Of a stretch of DNA of 64,000 nt, positions 29,498-39,483 are shown one piece after another. The stretch is taken from contig OZ038380.1 of NCBI GenBank assembly GCA_964036045.1, forward strand, positions 187,438,298 to 187,502,297. The letters are read 5' to 3'. The stretch comes from Eutreptiella sp. 'Long Island Sound 2002'. Lineage: Eukaryota; Euglenozoa; Euglenophyceae; Eutreptiales; Eutreptiaceae. A model generated the notes under the pieces. That model did no database searches. It saw only the letters and a list, made by a program, of their open reading frames with translations, and was not told the DNA's origin. Numbering within the stretch: position 1 is the stretch's first letter; every line of letters starts with the position of its first letter. A program made the position numbers and the translations under genes.

Positions 29498-30600
29498 AGG
29501 AGCCCCCACGGGAGTGGGACCTCGGAGGTCTCTCCTCCGAAAATCAGTGGAATCCATGAGAAAGCAGAGGCACATCGGGTGCCGAAGAAGGCTCCGGAAG
29601 AGCCAAAACCACTGAGTTTCGCCACTCCCAACCCCTGGAGCGCCCTGCCAAGGGAAGTACATGTGGGTACGGGACATGGCAAGAAGGAAGGAGCGACCAC
29701 GGAGAGCCCCGTGGACGGGCAGGACCAACCCAAGATCTACACCATCCGTGACCATACCCTTGAAGTCCTGATGCACCCGGACGTGCTAGAGTTGCATGCC
29801 GTGAGAGTCGTCCATACACCTCATGGCGACGAGCGGCAGTTGCACTTGAAAGTGCGAGTACGGTGCGGACGAGAGGAGAAGGTGGTGGATGTGATGGTGG
29901 ATCCGGGTGCCCAGGTGAGCCTGGTCCGGAGAGGGTTGTTCAAGGAGGAAATCCTGCAGCCCAGCCGGAGACCGGTCCGCCTGAAGGTCGCCAACGGAGA
30001 GATTATGGGTGGTGGCACCCATGAGGCCACTATCAGTATGGAATTCTGGGAGCATGAGCGCTTGAACCGCCCCGATCAGGCGAAGAGAAGCACTCTATCC
30101 GGGAACTTCTATGTGGCCGACATTACAGATTGGGATATGATCATGGGGTATGACTTCATGGTGGCAAACGCCATTGGAGCCCTTCCCCATCGTGCAACGC
30201 TGGTCCGGGAGGATGATGAATGCCTCACATGGCTGTCCACGGACTATGCATGCGGATCATCCCAATGGAACGCTGAGGAAGAGGATCGAATCGTCCAAGC
30301 GGTGCAAGCTGTGGGTGCCAAGTCCAAAGGAGACCGCGGAGTTCAACTCACGGAGTATGGAATGGCGCCGCAGGTGTACGACAGGATGATCCAGATGCTG
30401 GGAGCCGAAGCGCCCGAGACGGACGTCTTCGCTTCCCGGGATGCCCCACTTTTGCGGAAGTGTAGGAGGCATTGGCATCGAGGAGACTCAGCCTGGTACA
30501 GGCATTGGGGTTTGAAGGACTGGGGACCCATGTATTGGCATGGCTCCCTGGACAATACCAGACGTACGGTGGAGAAGATCATCGCGGATAGGGCGAAAGG
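29498..30600 (+). pseudogene. pol: E2 Pol part 1: protease and start of the Dam-like domain
   Basis: Open in frame from the TAG. The aspartic protease region has VDVMVDPGAQVSLV, with Pro where Thr or Ser of the D(T/S)GA motif is expected, and MIMGYDFM as the second strand. Then DVFASRDAPLL and AWYRHWG match the extra domain seen in E1 and E3. At about 30597-30602 (GGGG run) the homology moves to another frame, so a one-base indel is inferred; the formal ORF runs to 30811. Confidence 0.85.
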
Positions 30601-33041
30601 GGTTCCTAGTCATAACCGGCATAGGATCCACCCCATGTCCGCTGGAGGGTCTCAAGTCGACGCTGGACTCCATCACCCTGAACGAGATGTCATTCGGGCC
30701 AGAGGAGGAGTTGTTCATCGACGCCAAGGGTGTATCAATGCCCTCCCCGGGTCAAGCGTGGGGTACCAAGGCTTTCCTGGTGGATGGGGCGCAAGCCCAG
30801 TCCACGGGTGATGAAGCATTCATCCGTAGGGTGGAGGCGGTGCCCATGAAGGTCATGTTTGAGCCCAAGGAGGGGACGGATCAGCCAATTGATGGCATTG
30901 ACGTCCTGTCCCACGCCGAGATCGACGATGTCGTCAACTACATGCGGATGGGGATGCACGACCGTGTGGCAGCCAAGAAGAGGCGGGCCATGGTCACATC
31001 TCCGCATTGGTGGGATGACAAGATGTTGGTCACCGGCAAGTACGAGAAGGATGAGTTCGTGGCGAGGGTCATGGATCACATCGCGGACCAATACGATGGT
31101 CCGGTTGGGTCGGACCCACCAACGTGGGGTTTTCCAAGAGTGGGAACCGGTAGCGACGAGCACCAGCCCGAGGCCGCAAATTTTCGAAGATTATCGGTGG
31201 GAATGGCGACCCACGACGATGAAGACGGCATATCGGACGAGGAGAAGTCGGACTCGGACACAGAAGAGGCCTATACCGCAGTGCGGTCGGTTGTATCGAT
31301 ACCGAAGCAAGCGGCTGAAGAGGCCCAGGAGAACCCGAAGGTCGCCGAGCTGAAGGAGAGGCTGATCAATGCCTATCCGCGGCTATTCAGTGGCGTCGCC
31401 AACAAGAACCCTCCAGATCGTGGGAGGTTTGGTACAGCGAAGATCAAGCTGAAGCCGAACCCGAAGATCTATCGTCATCGGGAGTACCAACTTCAGGGCG
31501 ATCGGGCCGAGGCCATGAAGAAGCTGTTGGCCGAGTTCATTGAGCGGGGATGGATCGAACCCTCCGACAGTGAGTGGGCCAGCCCAGCCTTCATCGTGCC
31601 CAAGAAGGAGAAGGGCGAGTGGAGGTTGGTGGTTGATTACAGAGGTTTGAACGAGCAGACCGAGCACGACTCGTACTCGCTTCCCCTGATCGACTCCATC
31701 CTCCAAAAACAACAGAAAAAGCGGATTTTCACGGTGTTAGACGTGAAACACGGCTATCACCAGATGCCGCTACACCCGGACTCCAGGCCCTGCACAGCGA
31801 TGTCGACGCCGCTGGGGCCCATGCAGTGGAAAGTGGTGCCTATGGGTGCCAGGAATGGCAACGCCGCTTTCCAGCGCATGATGGAGGACCTACTCGGTCC
31901 TGTCCGGGACTGTGCCGATCCCTTCGTGGATGACATCATAATCGGGTCCGGCACGGAGAACATGACTGAGGACGAGCTCATCGACGCGCATGAGAAGGAT
32001 CTGCGCCGAGTGCTCAGCGAGCTGGACAAGCACAACATGGTGTGCAAGCCCACCAAAGCCTCACTCTTCGTGAAGGAAGTGGAGTTCGCGGGTCACGTGG
32101 TTGGTCACGGGCAACGCCGTCCCATGCCTGGGAAGCTGGCGTCCCTGCACCACTGGGAGAAGCCCCAGACCATCAGCGAACTCCGGTCCTTCATGGGGTT
32201 CTGCAATTACTATTCGGGCTATGTCCGGATGTATGCAGAACTCTCGGGGCCGCTGCACAAGATGCTGCAGGTGGGAAAGTTCGATGGCCGGAAGGGGAGC
32301 AAGAAGAAGCTTGCCTGGACCCCTGAGGCCGAAGATGCGTTCAGCCGCCTGAAGGAGCGGCTCCTAGGGCAGCTGGGGCTATTCCTGGTGGACCCGGACA
32401 AGGGATTCGTGCTACGAACGGACGCCTCGGACTATGCCGTAGGGGCAGTCCTCGAGCAGATCCGGGACGACGGGTCGCACGTACCCGTGGCGTTTTGGAG
32501 TCGAATCCTAGCCGAGGGTCAACGCCGCACCTGGACCGCGAGGGAGAAGGAGACGTACGCCATCGTTTGTGCGCTCAGGAAGTGGTCTGGCCACATCGGA
32601 CTGCAACCGGTGGTGGTTTGTACGGACCATCAGTCCTTGCAGAGCTGGCACAAGGAGCACGTCGACACCCCCTCGGGACCGGCGGCAAGGAGGGCCCGAT
32701 GGCATGAGACGTTCGCCAAGTTCGACCTCAGCGTCGTATACGTCCCGGGGAAGGACAACACTGTGGCAGATTGCCTCAGTCGATGGGCCTACCCCGCGGG
32801 CAAGGCTTGGATGGAAATATCCAGCCATGGGGACGCCGAGGAAACCGAGGAGGCCAAGCGCATCATCGAGATGGAGAAGGCCATGGAGCAAGAGGGGGTC
32901 AAGTGTTTCGTGGTGATGGCAAACCGTACAGACCTGGCCCAGTTCCGGGGCGCCCGCGTCCAAGCTATTCGAGAGGAAACCCTCGAGCAATGGATGGTGG
33001 CCCCTGTAGAGCTAGTCAGGTCGGTGCTCACAGAGGACTAG
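30601..33041 (+). pseudogene. pol: E2 Pol part 2: RT and RNase H
   Basis: Begins with the rest of the extra domain (GFLVITGIG, AFLVDG), where NPPF is replaced. RT follows with ERGWIEPSDSEWASP, LVVDYRGLNEQT, HGYHQMPL and the catalytic FVDD. RNase H has FVLRTDASDYAVGAVLEQ, TAREKETYAIVCAL, CTDHQSLQ and NTVADCLSRWAYP. The TAG at 33039-33041 falls where E1 and E3 have Trp (RDWTSDY, DDWTDDY), so TGG to TAG is inferred. Confidence 0.92.
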
Positions 33042-34005
33042 TCGGATGACTATGCGGCATCCGAGCACTGGAGCAAGTACTGGAATGCCGTGAGCACCCC
33101 GTCGGACGACGAGTGGCCTGAGGGCTTGACCGAGGATGGGGACAAGCTGTTCCTCAAGGACAAGCTGCTGGTGCCCGAGAACCGAGTGGAGGAGCTCATT
33201 GACCATTGGCACAACGCCCAGCTCATGCACCCTGGCCAAGACAAGATGCAGCAGGACCTGGAGTGGCGTTTCAAGTTCCCTCCGGGGTACTACGCCATCC
33301 TGGATAGGTACTGCAGCGACTGTGCCGTGTGTCAAGCCACGAAGAGCCCCAACCACTCCACAGCGGGCAACCCGGTGTATACGGCTATACCGGAGGCCCC
33401 TATGCGGTCCGTGGCCATGGATGTGTTCGCCATGCCGGAGGTCACCGTGGAAGGAGAGACATACGACTGTGTCATCCTGGCGGTGGACAGGCACAGCGGG
33501 TATATCGTGGCAGTCCCGGGCAAGAAGTCCAAGAAGAAGGACAAGAAGGACAAGCATGGAGTGGGGCTGCAGGCCAAGACCGTCGCTAATGCCATGATCA
33601 GGCATTGGCTGACGATTTTTGATGTCCCAGCTGTCATCTGCAGCGATCGGGGCAGTCAATTCGTGGGGACCTGGTTCAAGACGATGTGCAAGCACATGGG
33701 AATTCGACACGCCAAGACCGTGGCATACCACAGCCGGTCTAATGGCCGGGCTGAGGTGGCCGGGCGGCAGATGTTCGAGAAGTTCCGCCAGCTGCACATC
33801 GACGAGCCGGGCCGGAATTGGTACAATTCGCTGTGGAGGGTGCTCCAAGCGTATCACGACCTTCTGGGACCCACTGGACTGTCGCCCCATCGTATCCTGT
33901 TCCTACGAGATCGAGTGTCACGCACTCTCCCGTGGTTGAACCATGGCAAAGTGGCCCGGGATGCGAACGCCATGATGGCTGAGGCGGACGACACTTGGGG
34001 CCAGG
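33042..34005 (+). pseudogene. pol: E2 Pol part 3: integrase zinc finger and catalytic core
   Basis: Same frame as part 2 after the nonsense codon. HHCC finger: HWHNAQLMHPG and CSDCAVCQ. Core: AMDVFAMPEV, CSDRGSQFVGTWF and NGRAEVAGRQ, with D-35-E spacing. A linker insert KKSKKKDKKDKHG is Lys-rich. Near 34005 the frame is lost by an inferred one-base indel and the sequence continues in the next ORF. Confidence 0.9.
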
Positions 34006-34566
34006 GTGTGCAAGGCACTACAGGACGAGCATGACAAGAGGGCCAAGTACTTCAAGCAGGGAAAAGTCCAGAAGTATGCTCTCCAAGACACCGTGTGGGT
34101 GGAGCGGCACCACAAGAATGTCCTGTCCAGGCATCGGCAGGCATCTTGGTATGTGCCGGGGGTAATCGTTCGGAAGGTCGGGCAGGATGCGTATGCGGTT
34201 CGTGTGGGGGATAACAAGATCCTGGACCGCGACCATACCCAGCTTCGTCCCCGAGCACCAGACCCCAGCGGACGTCCCGTCACCTTCGAGTTCACGGCCG
34301 GCGATGTGGACTCGGACAACGAGAGTGAGGACGACGACTTCACCGCTGAGAAGATCCTGGCGGACAAGCCGGACCCGGGGACGCCTGGGGGTAGGCTTTA
34401 TAAAGTCCGTTGGAAGGGATTCGCCGCATCCAGGGATTCGTGGGAGCCTCCAAGCACTTTCGTGCCGAGGTACACCACGGTGTGGATGGACTACCTGAAG
34501 AAAAAGAATATTTCTTTGGATGTCAAGGACGTGTTGGTCCATTTGGTGGCTGCAGTAGCACCGTGA
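34006..34566 (+). pseudogene. pol: E2 Pol part 4: integrase C-terminus and chromodomain
   Basis: DTVWVERHHKNV and QLRPRAPDPSGR form the integrase C-terminal part. An acidic linker (DVDSDNESEDDDFTAEKIL) leads into a chromodomain: YKVRWKGFAASRDSWEPPSTF. Chromodomains of chromoviral integrases bind histone marks and steer insertion. Terminal stop TGA. Confidence 0.9.
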
Positions 34567-34951
34567 TGGATCCCCCTTGGCATTTTTGTTTGTTTCCGTG
34601 CTTGGGAAGACGGGTGAGGGCGTTCATCCGGGGATTTTTGGGCTTTGATTGGCCGTCTACCCCCTTCACTCGATCTCCACATATATATTTCATTGTGGTA
34701 TACTTATTTAGGTCGACCAACGACGTTTTTCTATCTTTGATCCCCTTGGTCCACGTTGTAGATCAAGTGGAGACCGGATATGGCGTAGGGCACCGATTAT
34801 CTATGTCCTCACCCCTCCCTTGGGGCATGGGGGACGCCTACGGCGTGTGTGGGGCCCCCATGTGTCCTTGAGACATGGGGGGGGAGGGTGTGGAGCCCAT
34901 TGGGGTCCTCCCGTCCTCTCTTCAATGACTTCGGAGCGGTAACAACGCTCT
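34567..34951 (+). other. E2 3' non-coding region
   Basis: About 0.4 kb between the pol stop and the polypurine tract, far shorter than in E1 and E3. No feature seen. Confidence 0.7.
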
Positions 34952-34962
34952 GAGAAGGGGGG
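34952..34962 (+). promoter_or_regulatory. Polypurine tract of E2
   Basis: GAGAAGGGGGG directly before the 3' LTR start TGAAGCC. Confidence 0.85.
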
Positions 34963-37325
34963 TGAAGCCGGTTCGGACTCCCGTGGCCATCTTGGGGTCA
35001 CTTGGGGTGTGTATCTATGTGCCGGCAAGCCGCCATTGGCTGATATCATACTCTCCCATCCACCTGACCTAACCCGATGTGATAGTGTGATAGGATTGGC
35101 CATTCCGGCTATGAGCGGCCATATTCAGTACCGAGGCACCGCCAGCGGAGATTTATATATCGGAATATCAGGAATCAACAGGGTTTTTTTATCATAATGT
35201 TTCCGTAATTTTTAAGCCTTTCGTTCTGATGGTCAATGTATTGGCGACTGTCAGTTGGCTCGCGATTTTGCGTTAACCGATTGGTTAACTGTTATTTCCA
35301 GATATTTTGGCGGAAACTCCGATGAAGGGTCAGATTTCATCAGTAAAGGGTTCGTTGCTTCCGCAATTTTCTAAATATGCACTCGAAATTTTATTCTGAA
35401 TTTTTCGCGATGTCGAAATCGGATTTTCGACTTCGACATCGCCGCACTTGATTTGGTCTTCTTCGAGTGGTCATACTCTTTTCCCTATGCCCGAATCAGG
35501 TTTCCCTTATACTTGCCACCCATTTGACTTGGAGATATAAGGGAAACAAAAGTGAATCGTGGGACCACTTTGAAAGGCCATATCTACGCGTGAGTGTGAG
35601 GAAAGAGAATGAAAAAGGTTGGGTTGCAAGCGCCTTAGTCTCAACTTAATTTAGGAGACATCAAACGCCTTTGGTGTGTACACATGCCCGGTGTAGCAAG
35701 GGATAATGGTCAAGAGGGTATAAAGTGATATATAACTCTTGGACCGTGCAACCGAATATTTTAATGCAACTTCCGAGTGTACCGCATGAGTGTTGGGGTT
35801 GCATAGACACTTTCCTTGGGTTCCTACGCACTTTTAACGTGAAGTTATGTCCATGGAGGGACATAGCATATCATGGTGGGAGCCACTTTTGAGGGTATGT
35901 TTTATATGCATGGTATATGTCTTGATATGCTCACGCCCATGCTATATATCTTCGTGTGGCCGAAGAGATGGGGAGCCATACGTGACAAGGGTTTTGCCCA
36001 TGTCTCAATTGTGGAATTCAAAGCGCTAGACCAAGTCTACCGCGTATGTATTGCTCATGGTATGTTTGACAAAGAGATCCATGAGTGCACTCCAATTTTC
36101 ATGGGGCATGTAGATATGAGTGGCGAAGGTATCTCCATGCGCCCGATTGGGGATCCAAGTGGGGGAATTGTTCGCAAATGGTCCCAATCATTTGTGTATT
36201 GAACCATGAGCGGATATCATGGGTGAGCATAGAGATATACTATCATGACAACTTTGTGTTTGGTCATATTTTCATGTTTTTGACTTCAATGTTTGCTCAT
36301 TTTTGTGTTTTGTGTACTTAGCTGATCAGCAATCAGCAAGAAGCCTATGGAGAGTCGAACCATGGTGTGTTGTTCATATGTTGGCATATGCTATGGAGTT
36401 GAACACCACCATATGCCGGATCGCGTACTCCATTTGGCTTGGCGCACGAAGGATCACAAGAATTGGTCTCAAGATCATGGGCTGACTTGGGCAGTGCGTG
36501 GCGCCCATATCTGAAGGGGTTTCGAAGGTAAGGTGGGGATGTACATGGGCATTGGCCCCTGGTCTCTATCCTCCATGAATACTAGACTTCGATTCCATGC
36601 ATACTTTGAGCCTTCGGATAAGTGGTAACTTCAATTTTGAGCATATATTTGATATATGGCCAATATGGTGTGAATTGGCAGTTTTTTGGCAAGTTATGAG
36701 TTCAAACTCATGGGGTATATCTCCAAGCCCATTCGACTCCAAGTCCAACCAAGGCTATGTCAGGGTAGGGCATGGTCCTGAGTGCCACTCTAGCCCATGA
36801 CACGCCACGTTCCCTATTGGGTTAGGATTTAGAGGCTTGGAAGTGAACACATTTTTGGGGTTTGTGTATTGACTTGTGATACAGGGCATTCAGCCATCTC
36901 AATTGACCTGGTTCAGGGCAATATGTTGGTGAGTTAAGGGAAGGTCTTGAGACCAGGGAATGAGGGGTTTATGGCTGTGAGTGTGTACGTTTACCTCTTT
37001 CCCCAACTTTGCTTTATTTGTGTTCCTATGCCAATTTTAGGGCTTTCTTCTTTGGTGCAATTCTTGTACATGCCCGCCATCGTGAGACCATCGATGTGCT
37101 GAACGAAAGCCCGCCATTTGGATTGGATTGTGGATTGGGTTATTGCTGCATTTGTGGGATCTGGTTGCTGTTCAGGGTTGAAGGAGGATTGTATTTTCTA
37201 TTTTCTATATTTTTGGATTTGGACCCTGGAATTTGAGGAATGCAATCGTTGATCCGGAGTAAATCAGCAGGGGTTACAGGCGGAAGGGGCACAGCGGGGG
37301 CCGGTCCTGGTAGGGACCTTCTTTA
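34963..37325 (+). repeat. 3' LTR of E2
   Basis: 2363 bp, same termini as the 5' copy. It carries the same hairpins (for example 35407-35442) and the gag start segment without the rest of gag. Confidence 0.93.
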
Positions 37326-38024
37326 GAGGCCCCTATCTCAGTGGCCGCCCCCTCGCAGCCCTGGAGGCGCCCATCAGTTGAAGGGCAGCCCCAATGGTCG
37401 CCGCCAACTCAACAATGGCCGGCGCCTTCGAGTTCATCAAAGAGATCATGGGAACCGCGGACACCAACAACGGGGACGAGCACACCACGCCGACGTCACC
37501 GAAGAGGATGTCGAGCAGGCCTACAAGTGAAGAGCCGACGGCAACGTGAAGGGCCCGAACCAGCCCCAAGGGCCCCGTGGCCGGCCCCCGATGACTCCAC
37601 AGTCCTGAGCGACGCCTCCGAGGTCCTGAATGACCCCCGGTGCGCCGCCGGGGCTGAGATGGGGCCGAATCAACCCCATTCAGCCCCCCCAAAGGAGCCC
37701 ATGGAGTTGACCACCGCGGCCGAACCGCAGAGCCCCATGGAGGACCCCTTGGAACTCAGGGATGTCCGCTCAGGGGTCAAGGAGGCCGAGAAGGATGCCC
37801 CATGCGCCCCCTCAGGGGCTGCGCAGGCCGAGGAGGCCAGCACGAACGAGCAGGGCACTGTGGCAACTTGCCCCTGCCCTGAGGAGGTCCCCAAGACCAT
37901 GCAGGACATGCTGGCAATCAATCCCAGCCCTGTGGAGGCTCCACAGCCCGCGCCACCACGCTCGCTCAATTGCCTCCAACAATTATGGGGATTAATCGCT
38001 CCCGAGTGCTACGACCTGATCTGA
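37326..38024 (+). pseudogene. 3' part of the Gag-like ORF split by E2
   Basis: Begins with the TSD copy GAGG (37326-37329), then resumes the frame of 23657-24116. It encodes about 230 residues rich in Pro, Ser, Arg, Ala and Glu (APISVAAPSQPWRRP near the join), with an Arg-rich patch (RRRHRRGCRAG) and an acidic Pro-rich end, to TGA at 38022-38024. No catalytic domain. Together with the 5' part it looks like a structural or accessory ORF of an LTR element without pol. Confidence 0.6.
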
Positions 38025-38788
38025 AGCCCTTGGGATCCGCCATGCGGGGGACGTGCCTGCGGTTGTACTCAGGTGCAACCGGATGACCTACGGGGAGTGG
38101 CACCACCCTGCCAAGACGAGCATTAAGTTATACGCAGATCTGGTTTCGGGTCTTCAGCCCAGTCTGGATGTTTATAGGGGTCCCTGTGGGTAACGGGGAT
38201 CCACCAGACGGGAGCAGAAACCAGCAGACCTGCAGGGTGTTACTTTTTGTGTTTGTCAGCAGGATTGATCCATGTTGGGCTCGAGCCGTCGCAACCGGTC
38301 TATGCCACTGTTGTACATAGGAATCAGTGCAATGGCCGATTCTGAGTGTCTATAGGGGTATGTCAGCCTATGATGGCCAGAGCCCCAGAAAATCTGCAGC
38401 TGTGGTGATGTGGGGCCTGAGCCGTTGCAATCGGCCTGTGTCCAGTCTCTTTCACTTCCTTTCTCAGTACGTGGGTGGATAGAAATGCCCTTTAGGGGTG
38501 GACCGCGACTCGGGCAGCTCGTGGTCAAGATAGGTCACCAGTTTCAGCATCAGAACCTGCCCCCCCCTTTAAGGTTAAGTGCCGCAGGCGAAAACCCAGG
38601 TTGGTATGGGACCTGTACCTCATTCTTCAATGCCTCATTGGTGCCATGGACTGAGTGCCATGGACCTGCAGTAGTGAGGGGTAGACCAGGACACCGTGCC
38701 CCTGTGGGGACCCCCCCCAGCGCCAGGGTTGGAAAAGACGGCGTATATATACGCGTAACGTATATATACGCGTACCGTATCGCGAGAA
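38025..38788 (+). other. Non-coding region after the split ORF
   Basis: No gene. An imperfect direct duplication of about 30 bp (CGAGCCGTCGCAACCGG near 38282 and TGAGCCGTTGCAATCGG near 38416) is present. TGGTGCCATGGACTGAGTGC near 38639 recurs at 42758. CGTATATATACGCGTA repeats twice at about 38743-38775. Confidence 0.5.
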
Positions 38789-39130
38789 TACAATACAGTA
38801 CGCGTCTGCTGGGGGGGCCACCAACTGGCACGAGACGCGCGTGCCGCCGCAGAGAATGAGGTTAAAAACTAACAAAACGCGAGATTTTCATGTTTCTGCA
38901 GGCTGCCGACATTTTGGATGCACCAAAATTTTAACTGTTGATCCCAGACATATTGCTTTAAAGTAGTTGCGACATAAAAACCGAGTTCCAATTTAAGACG
39001 TGTTTTTCCGAACCAATAGCACCGCTGTGTCCCCACTGCCATTGCGCATCGTGCGGTATGCTTGTCGTCGTTTGAAAACATATGCGCGCCGAGAGAAAGC
39101 CGTCGCGACCTTTGCGTGCAGAGATGTAGA

Positions 39131-39469
39131 ATGCCACAAACAACATCTGCGTGCAGTGAAGCAAACGCTACGAGCAGCATACAAGAGTCAGAAGGTATGC
39201 AAGCAAACGACACGAAAGCCAACTGTCTCGCTCAGAACGCCGACGCAGATAAGACAGGTTCTGATGAGTGCGATGAATGGAATGAATGGGACCACGTGTT
39301 TGCAGAGCAATGGCAGAGACACCAGTACGAGTCGTATTGTTGGAGACAACAAAGAGAGAGCCGGCAGCCCATGTCCTACGCTGACTGGTCGCGACTGAAG
39401 ATGCTCTGGGATAGCGAGCAGGAGCTGAAGAACTGGTGGATCACAGAGCAGGAGAAACAGTGCGCCTGA
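39131..39469 (+). CDS. Small acidic Trp-rich protein, convergent with the transposase
   Basis: 112 codons from ATG 39131 (the open frame extends upstream to 39062 with non-ATG starts) to TGA. The C-terminal half is rich in Trp, Glu and Gln (DECDEWNEWDHVFAEQW, DWSRLKMLWDSEQELKNWW), which suggests helices. It ends 14 bp from the stop of the oppositely oriented transposase gene. That tight tail-to-tail packing and the biased composition make it plausible as an accessory gene of the transposon. No family recognised; chance ORF remains possible. Confidence 0.4.
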   Translation: MPQTTSACSEANATSSIQESEGMQANDTKANCLAQNADADKTGSDECDEWNEWDHVFAEQWQRHQYESYCWRQQRESRQPMSYADWSRLKMLWDSEQELKNWWITEQEKQCA

Positions 39470-39483
39470 ACAGGTTTGAGTTC

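Larger units (their letters stand above)
24117..37325 (+). mobile_element. E2: chromodomain Ty3/gypsy LTR retrotransposon with 2.36-kb LTRs
   Basis: 13,209 bp on the plus strand. LTRs of exactly 2363 bp each start TGAAGCCGG and end CTTCTTTA. Flanking GAGG (24113-24116, 37326-37329) is a 4-bp target duplication. The PBS directly follows the 5' LTR and the polypurine tract directly precedes the 3' LTR. The LTRs differ by scattered substitutions without length change, so it is older than E1. The coding region is broken by three frameshifts (about 29190, 30600 and 34005) and one nonsense codon (33039), besides the conserved gag-pol TAG, so the copy is inactive. Confidence 0.93.
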
